A stretch of 64,000 nt of DNA from Sinotaia quadrata (taxonomy: Eukaryota; Mollusca; Gastropoda; Architaenioglossa; Viviparidae): positions 48,492,164 to 48,556,163 of the forward strand of contig CM054177.1 in the NCBI GenBank assembly GCA_028829895.1, given 5' to 3'. Shown here piece after piece: positions 57,812 to 64,000 of this stretch. A model generated the notes under the pieces. That model worked only from the letters and a program-made list of their open reading frames with translations, did no database searches and had not been told where the DNA came from. A program made the translations under genes and the position numbers. Positions within the stretch are counted from its first letter, which is position 1, and each line of letters opens with the position of its first letter.

Positions 57812-58520
57812 GTGCACTTTTAAAATGAGGGGTAGTGGGGCTTTAAATATCGATGTCTTAAACGCACTTTTAAAATGAGGGGTAATGGGGCTTTAAATAT
57901 CGATGTCTTAAACGCACTTTTAAAATGAGGGGTAATGGGGCTTTAAATATCGATGTCTTAAACGCACTTTTAAAATGAGGGGTAGTGGGGCTTTAAATAT
58001 CGATGTCTTAAACGCACTTTTAAAATGAGGGGTAATGGGGCTTTAAATATCGATGTCTTAAACGCACTTTTAAAATGAGGGGTAATGGGGCTTTAAATAT
58101 CGATGTCTTAAACGCACTTTTAAAATGAGGGGTAGTGGGGCTTTAAATATCGATGTCTTAAACGCACTTTTAAAATGAGGGGTAATGGGGCTTTAAATAT
58201 CGATGTCTTAAACGCACTTTTAAAATGAGGGGTAATGGGGCTTTAAATATCGATGTCTTAAACGCACTTTTAAAATGAGGGGTAATGGGGCTTTAAATAT
58301 CGATGTCTTAAACGCACTTTTAAAATGAGGGGTAATGGGGCTTTAAATATCGATGTCTTAAACGCACTTTTAAAATGAGGGGTAATGGGGCTTTAAATAT
58401 CGATGTCTTAAACGCACTTTTAAAATGAGGGGTAATGGGGCTTTAAATATCGATGTCTTAAACGCACTTTTAAAATGAGGGGTAGTGGGGCTTTAAATAT
58501 CGATGTCTTAAACGCACTTT
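57812..58520. repeat. 50-bp minisatellite (~14 copies)
   Basis: The unit contains GCACTTTTAAAATGAGGGGT, AATGGGGCTTTAAATATCGA and TGTCTTAAAC. A GTAGTGG/GTAATGG variant runs G,A,A,G,A,A,G,A,A,A,A,A,A,G, so the left part repeats as a 150-bp triplet. Confidence 0.98.
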
Positions 58521-58599
58521 ACGACTGGCTGGTTAGCGCGAGCGATTGTTTCATGCTGTCTTGTTCATAACGGTTTTAGATCCTGCTTTACTAAGAACA

Positions 58600-59060
58600 C
58601 TTTGTAAGTCAATGTTTAAATATGATACTCTCTGTAACTCGCTTTCTTAAGACCACTTTATAATTTGATCTACTCGATGGAATGTGGGACACTTTGAAAC
58701 TTGCTTAAGAACGCTGCGTAAATTAATCGACTCTATGGAATGTGAAACTCTTTATTTCTTGTTTTTTTAAAGAAATGTTGTAAATTAATGGACTCGATGG
58801 AATGTTAAACCCTTTATATCTTTGTTTTTTTTAAATTTTTTTTTGTAAATTAATGGACTCGATGGAATGTTAAACCCTTTATATCTTAGTTTTTTTTAAA
58901 ATTTTTGTAAATTAATGGACTCGATGGAATGTGAAACCCTTTATATCTTAGTTTTTTTTTAAATTTTTGTAAATTAATGGACTCGATGGAATGTGAAACC
59001 CTTTATATCTTTTGTGCACTTATAAACGCTTTGAAAATTAATGGATTCTATGCTTTGTAA
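58600..59060. repeat. ~60-bp degenerate repeat (~7 copies)
   Basis: The unit contains TAAATTAATGGACTCGATGG, AATGTGAAACCCTTTATATC and a T-run of variable length. 59061-59404 is unassigned; a TTTA run is at 59288-59310. Confidence 0.93.
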
Positions 59061-59404
59061 ACCCTTTTCTTTAAGAATGCTTTGAAATGTTTAGTTTGAG
59101 CGTTACTTTCTTTGTAACTTGTTTTCAGAAGAACGTTTTGTAAAACCCGAAGGGCTCTGAAATGGCCATCTTTAAATGTTACTTTTCAAAGACGTCCCTA
59201 TAAGATTTAGATTGAAGCACATTAGTAATGAATTCTAACAGGCTTAAAATATTTTATACGCAGTAATTATTTCTATTGTTATTATTTGTTTATTTATTTA
59301 TTTATTTATTAAGCTGTTTATGTGTATTTTCAAAATTGTTTTATAAGCTTGACTTTCGTGTGTAAAAATATAGTTAGTTATATCCAGAAATAGCACACTT
59401 CACC

Positions 59405-59566
59405 TGTGTGCGTGTGTGTGTAGTGTGTGGTGTGTGTGCGCGTGTGTGTGCGTGTGTGTGTATTTTTAATGTGTACATGTGTAGGGTACAATGTACATAC
59501 ATATTTATGTGGGGTATACTGTACATACATATTTATGTGGGGTATACTATACGTACATATTTATGC
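59405..59566. repeat. (GT)-rich run and 28-bp repeat (~2.7 copies)
   Basis: A GTGTGCG-type run to 59462, then TGTACATACATATTTATGTG GGGTATAC repeated at 59492, 59520 and, diverged, 59548. Confidence 0.93.
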
Positions 59567-59976
59567 ACTTACTGTTTTAATTTTTCTTTTCACTGGTTAT
59601 TTTTTAATCTGGATTTAGTTTAAATAAAAATAAATATGTCTGAAATCTCAAACTGTTTCGACGAGGCTCTGCGCCTGCGTCACCAGGTCCGCATAAGTTA
59701 GACCCACTAGATTCGTGGAGTACAATTGAATCACAGTCACACACGTTCGCATCAGCACGCGACTCGTTGTCATGGATACCTAATGGCACGTGTGGTCTGT
59801 GTAATTCAAAGACGGATGGGGCGGGGTGTTTAAATTTGTATTATTTTATTCTTCCCCAACTAACGATCGTTTTATGCCCCACATCATTCATACGCAAAAT
59901 ATATTGACCTAGATTATATACACACTTTTCTCGACATCCAGTTTGTGTACTCTTCTTTTCCCGTCCACTTCACTAG
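59567..59976. other. Intronic stretch with a GC-richer, CpG-containing patch
   Basis: 59655-59830 has many CpG (GTTTCGACGAGG, CACGTTCGCATCAGCACGCG) and no tandem structure, unlike the rest of intron 5. It could be an old mobile-element fragment or a regulatory patch. No open frame of note, tRNA fold or terminal repeat was recognised. Confidence 0.4.
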
Positions 59977-60170
59977 GTGACCTGTTCGACATGCTGCTAC
60001 CAATGCTGAGCATCTACCAGGAGTACGTCAGGAACCACCACTACAGCTTACAGGTCCTGGCCGAGTATAAACAGAAACAAGAGTTCAATGCTTTGCTCAA
60101 ACGTTACGAGGAAAAACCAGCGTGCGAAGGACGGACGTTGGAGACGTTTCTCACGTACCCCATGCATCAG
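59977..60170 (+). CDS. RASGRF: RASGRF exon 6 of window: DH domain, CR2 to CR3
   Basis: Two bases complete a Gly codon, then 64 codons read [20 protein letters not shown] and on through [29 protein letters not shown] and TFLTYPMHQ. This is a near match to the corresponding DH segment of vertebrate RASGRF1/2. The [11 protein letters not shown] end is the start of conserved region 3, which should continue with an IPRY-like sequence in the next exon. That exon is not present up to 64000. The acceptor is CCACTTCACTAG at 59976 and the donor CATCAG|GTGTGCG at 60171. The open frame that continues past the donor to 60401 is hydrophobic, low-complexity intron translation and is not coding. Confidence 0.96.
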
Positions 60171-60565
60171 GTGTGCGATTCAAACCCTGTTTCTGTTGAC
60201 GTTGTTTTAATTCTTGTAATTATTGTCCTGTTCGTTTTAATTGGTTTGATTTTTAGAGGCAGAGTTAAATTTGCGTCTTGTTCTGCATATATGTGGGTCT
60301 TACATCACTGCATTTATTTATTTATTAGTTTTAATTGGCTGTCAGTGTTAGTTCTCATTACATTCCCTTCTTGTTTGTCTTGGTTTGATTTTACCTTATA
60401 ACTCTTGATATGTCTAAATGTGTGTTATCTGCACGAGTTTCAATAGTGAAAAGATATGTGCAGTTCATTGAGAAATGTTTACTCGGAAAATTTTATATTT
60501 TAATTTTGTTGTACTTTCTTATAGATATATAAATTATTTATAGCTTTTATTTCGATTTTCGATCC
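60171..60565. other. Start of the intron after exon 6, no feature recognised
   Basis: AT-rich unique sequence. The open frame leaking from exon 6 ends at 60401. Confidence 0.7.
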
Positions 60566-60632
<67 letters not shown>

Positions 60633-60708
60633 CATCCTTCTATCTATCTATCTATTTATCTATCCATCCTTCTATCTATCTATCTATTCATCTAGCTAGC
60701 TAGCTATC
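60566..60708. repeat. (TCTA)n microsatellite
   Basis: About 30 mostly perfect TCTA units with a few CCAT interruptions. Confidence 0.98.
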
Positions 60709-60993
60709 AAAAGTAGATATAAATAAATATATGAATATACCTATGTGCCTGTATATGTATGTGTCCATCTTTTTCTCATTTTGCTAATTAGTTCTATATC
60801 TGAATGTCAATCCTTTCAACTCTTTCTCTCCATCTCTCTCTTTTATATACACACACACATATATATGAGTGAGAGCTTTCCCATCTATCTATCTGAATAG
60901 CCATAGATTATCTATGTTTCTATTATCTCTTTTATTATGCACTTGGCATCTCTATATGGTTTCATTACTGGATCCAGATATTGGCAGAGGTGC

Positions 60994-60994
<1 letters not shown>

Positions 60995-61032
<38 letters not shown>

Positions 61033-61500
61033 TCTTTCTCTCCTTTTATCTCTTAATTTATATTTTATTTACTGTCTATTTCCTTCGTCTTTCTCTCTTT
61101 ATTTCTCTGCCTTTCGCTCTGCTTTTATCCCTTATATATCTCCATCTCTAATATCTCCCTTCTCTTCCTTCCTTTCTTTCGTTCTCTTTCTTTCCCTTTT
61201 CTATCTCTTTTCAATCTCTCTATCTCTGACTATTCATTTTTCTTCTTTATTCCTAAATAAGAAATTCGTTTCTCTGTTCAGTTTCTTTCTCTCTTTTCCT
61301 CCTCGCCCCCTCCCTCTACATGGTTTATATCTTCCTTTCTCATTTTGCAAGTCTTCACTCTCGTCCCCTCTCTCTCTTCCTTCTCTATCCCCTCCCTCTC
61401 TTTCTCTTCCTCTCTCCCCTCTTTCTCTCCCTCCATCCTCCCTCTCTTTCTCTCTCATTTCGTGTATCTCTCCCTTCTTTGTGCTTTTCTTTCTCTCCGC
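60995..61500. repeat. (CT)n and long pyrimidine-rich tract
   Basis: (CT)16 at 60998-61029, then C/T-rich sequence to about 61500. The long Ser/Leu/Phe frames are compositional artefacts. Confidence 0.95.
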
Positions 61501-61673
61501 ACCATTCTTTCTCATATCGAGTGTAAAAGGCTCGATCAATTAAACTCGTAATAAAGAGGGGAACAGCAAAGAATGACGGTACAAATTAAAGTAAAATTTA
61601 ACCAGAGCACAAATGTACTCTGAAAATACACTTGAAGTTTGTATGCTTGCATGAAAACACATACTTTCTCACC

Positions 61674-61675
<2 letters not shown>

Positions 61676-61755
<80 letters not shown>
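61676..61755. repeat. (CA)n microsatellite
   Basis: About 39 uninterrupted CA units. Confidence 0.98.
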
Positions 61756-61757
<2 letters not shown>

Positions 61758-61974
61758 ATATAAACAAGCATAAAATTTGAGTTGTTCTCTATATTGGAAT
61801 GATTACCTGTGTTCCAATTCGTTTCAGTCATAAATACAAGATGTCATTAGTAGTACCACCATCGTTTATTATTGTATGTAACCTTGAGCATGTTGTAAAC
61901 ATGTATTGTGGTCACTTTTTTTGTTGCAACTCATACCATTTCACTGCAGTGACCTATCTGTGTTTGTTTCAATG

Positions 61975-62085
61975 GTTAATTTTTGTTGTTGATTTTTTGT
62001 TTGGTTTTGTTGTTGTTGTTGTTGGCTTTTGGTTGTTGGGGTGTGTGTTGTTGTTTGCTGTTGTTTGTTTTTGTCTTTTTGTTAA
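61975..62085. repeat. TGT-rich low-complexity stretch
   Basis: G/T-only runs with TGTTGTTGTTGTTG at 62010-62025. The surrounding 61756-61974 and 62086-62278 are unassigned. Confidence 0.9.
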
Positions 62086-62278
62086 ATTATTTAACCTGTA
62101 GAAAAGAATTATTAAATAGAGTTGTTCCCCGTGACCCACGATATAGCAATTACTTATCCTAATCCAATGTCTTCCGTATACATTTTGTATGACATTCTGT
62201 TTGAGCATGTTTATCCAAGTCACGCTTTTTTCTTATAGTCTAACAACAGTTTTCTTCACCTTGGCGGTCAAGCATCCC

Positions 62279-62390
62279 GAACATGGGGTAGGGTAATAAA
62301 ACGGTGAACATGGGGTAGGGTAATAAAGTGGTGAACATGGGGTAGGGTAATAAAGCGGTGAACATGGGGTAGGGTAATAAAGCGGTGAAC
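62279..62390. repeat. 27-bp minisatellite (4 copies)
   Basis: The unit is GAACATGGGGTAGGGTAATA AAGCGGT. The GGGG and GGG runs in each copy are notable. 62391-62855 is unassigned apart from a short CA-rich run at 62655-62683. Confidence 0.97.
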
Positions 62391-62855
62391 GCAGTACAAC
62401 TATTAGGATGCGACAGTGGGAAATAACTCTCTAAGATCTGATAGCACTTAATAAGAGACATTCGGAAATTGTATCTGTCGTGTCGTAATGATTTCTCTCT
62501 TTACTGGAGCATGTAATATGACAGCATTGCTGTGCTTGAATTACTTACAAGACGCAAACTTGTCGACTGCAACCATACTTTTAATAACACTGAAATAATT
62601 TATATCGTGTTCATATTAGGATACCCACATTCACTCTCTCACTTTAAACATAAACACGCACGCACTCACACACATACACACACAATTATGTGACATTATT
62701 TCTGGAAAAAATTAAACCTGTGTTCATTATCATTACTTATTAATAATAATTATTAATATCATAATTAACGCTAAAAGGTGGTAATTTTCATTCTTCAGTC
62801 CAAACCTTTTAATTAACCGTTTGCTGGTTCCAGAATCCCCATCGTACTTTACAGA

Positions 62856-62992
62856 ATAGCCTGTACTCTTTCCATCGTGTAAGATAGCCTGTACTCTTTC
62901 CATCATGTAAGATAGCCTGTACTCTTTCCATCATGTAAGATAGCCTGTACTCTTTCCATCATGTAAGATAGCCTCTACTCTTTCCATCATGA
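62856..62992. repeat. 28-bp minisatellite (~5 copies)
   Basis: The unit is ATAGCCTGTACTCTTTCCAT CATGTAAG. Confidence 0.97.
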
Positions 62993-63199
62993 AATTCTTG
63001 CTTAATGTGTATGCGTCTTCGTTTGGACATCTTTTTATTACGTCACATTATTCTTTTAATTCTTGACATTATCTCTTACTTTTTATCACTTCATGTTAAT
63101 CCTTTCATTCTTTACTGCATCTCTCTTTCTTTTGCACATCACGTTAATCTTTTGTTAAGTTAAGCCCTAACACGTCACACCAGACTTTCAATAAATGTA

Positions 63200-63395
63200 C
63201 ACATCGTCATTCCGACCAGTGGCACATTAAAACATCATTACTATTATAAACATCATCATTCCGACCAGTGGCACATTAAACCATCATTACTATTACACAT
63301 CGTCATTCCGACCAGTGGCACATTAAACCATCATTACTATTATACATCGTCATTCCGACCAGTGGCACATTAAACCATCATTACTATTACACATA
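63200..63395. repeat. ~47-bp minisatellite (~4 copies)
   Basis: The unit contains CATCGTCATTCCGACCAGTG, GCACATTAAACCATCATTAC and TATTA. 63396-63690 is unassigned. Confidence 0.96.
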
Positions 63396-63689
63396 TCACG
63401 TACAATTTGATGGAATACAGTCCGTTATGTTTTTTTTAACTATTTTAAAATTATGTCAATCAAGAGTCGATATCATAGTAATATGATTTTAAACGAATAT
63501 ATTACTGGAGATTCTGAACATATTCTTTGGCGGGTATAGTGGCTTCATCCCTTGATTCTTGTCATTGGAAGTTATATATTGGACAACATAGCTGAGTACT
63601 TGTTTTCAGTAATTGGTTGTAGTTATTTGTTGATGTTAGCGTTTTCAACAATCCACATCAGAGACAACTGTAGATTGACAACAGTGCAG

Positions 63690-64000
63690 ACATGTAATGT
63701 TTATCTCTGGCCATGTAATATAGGTCTATTGTCACGTAATGTACGTCTCTGGCCATGTAATGTATGTCTATGGTCACGTAATGTACACCTCTGTTCATGT
63801 AATGTACATATCTGGTCATGTACTGTATGTATTTGGTCATGTAATGTACATCTATGACTATGTAATGTACATCTCTGACCATGTAATGTACATCTCTGGT
63901 CATGTGTTGTACGTATTTGGTCATGTAATGTACATCTCTGACCACGTAAAGTACAACTTTGGTTATGTAATGTACGTCTCTGACCATGTAAAGTACAACT
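63690..64000. repeat. 21-bp minisatellite (~15 copies), runs off the window
   Basis: The unit is CATGTAATGTACATCTCTGG T with substitutions. Period 21 gives open 7-residue repeats on both strands; not coding. Confidence 0.94.

Larger units (their letters stand above)
40927..60170 (+). other. RASGRF: RASGRF gene, partial (six internal coding exons and five introns)
   Basis: This span joins six exons: 40927-41033, 44040-44187, 46635-46712, 55552-55805, 56596-56675 and 59977-60170. Every intron starts GT and ends AG. Reading phases connect (2, 0, 0, 2, 1, 0), giving 287 uninterrupted codons. Domain order is end of the N-terminal PH domain, coiled coil, IQ motif, first part of the DH domain, exactly the order in RASGRF1/2, which are calcium/calmodulin-responsive exchange factors for Ras and Rac. 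Intron lengths are 3006, 2447, 8839, 790 and 3301 bp. Missing are the 5' exon(s) for the start of the PH domain and all 3' exons: rest of DH, second PH, REM and CDC25 Ras-GEF domains. The first exon boundary (before His-Cys-Phe-Thr) falls where I recall the second exon of vertebrate RASGRF genes starting. Confidence 0.95.

Noticed and set aside
60869..61543. 224-codon plus-strand open frame, apparently membrane-like
   Set aside because: It is a C/T-only tract giving Ser/Leu/Phe/Pro; no start context, splice structure or family resemblance. The 31264-31671 and 31772-32233 frames were rejected for the same reason.
62279..62390. Telomere-like repeat because of GGGTAGGGTAA
   Set aside because: The period is 27 bp and the sequence does not match TTAGGG units; only four copies.
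60171..64000. Search for the next DH exon (IPRY-like start)
   Set aside because: No acceptor followed by a matching reading was found, including the AG sites near 62250 and 62832; the exon probably lies beyond 64000.

Overview
The window is eukaryotic, non-vertebrate animal DNA. It is AT-rich and consists mostly of tandem repeats: (CA)n, (GA)n and (GATA)n microsatellites and more than fifty minisatellite arrays. One gene is securely recognised. Six consecutive plus-strand exons between 40927 and 60170 encode part of a RASGRF-type protein (Ras-specific guanine-nucleotide-releasing factor). They cover the end of the N-terminal PH domain, a coiled coil, an IQ motif and the first part of the RhoGEF (DH) domain. 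Exon phases fit together throughout, and the 861 coding bases give 287 codons without a stop. The protein is close to vertebrate RASGRF1/2 but clearly diverged. With the repeat landscape this suggests a lophotrochozoan, probably a mollusc, perhaps a cephalopod; that placement is inference.

Layout. 1-40926 holds no coding exon I could recognise. It is either the first long intron of RASGRF or sequence 5' of the gene; the exon for the start of the PH domain was not found. It contains a dispersed 1.6-1.8 kb noncoding repeat in three copies (1370-3180 plus, 5425-6150 plus with internal deletions, 22650-24300 minus), a second dispersed repeat (7788-8050, related to 41774-41992 inside intron 1), a 130-bp hAT-like MITE (20008-20137), a 764-bp element with ~115-bp terminal inverted repeats (39180-39943), and many arrays with units of 21-86 bp. 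40927-60170 is the RASGRF exon cluster. 60171-64000 is the next intron, with more arrays; the next DH exon lies beyond the window.

The most unusual signal is how tandem arrays relate to exon borders. Intron 3 is about 94% tandem repeat, including a ~116-copy, 7.4-kb, 64-bp satellite immediately upstream of the exon that starts with the IQ motif. At two exons the 3' exon edge plus its 5' splice site has itself been amplified. At 41000-41117 a 42-bp unit carries a second identical donor whose use would add an in-frame stop. At 56662-57175 a ~39-bp unit carries eleven decoy donors; the first shares 18 bases with the real one and its use would insert 26 codons in frame, without a stop, into the DH domain. 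The acceptors of exons 2 and 5 also lie inside repeat units. Exon borders here appear to seed, or be captured by, minisatellite growth, with possible isoform consequences.

Exon numbers 1-6 in this annotation count only the exons seen in the window. All coordinates were read by eye. Unit counts of degenerate arrays are approximate.
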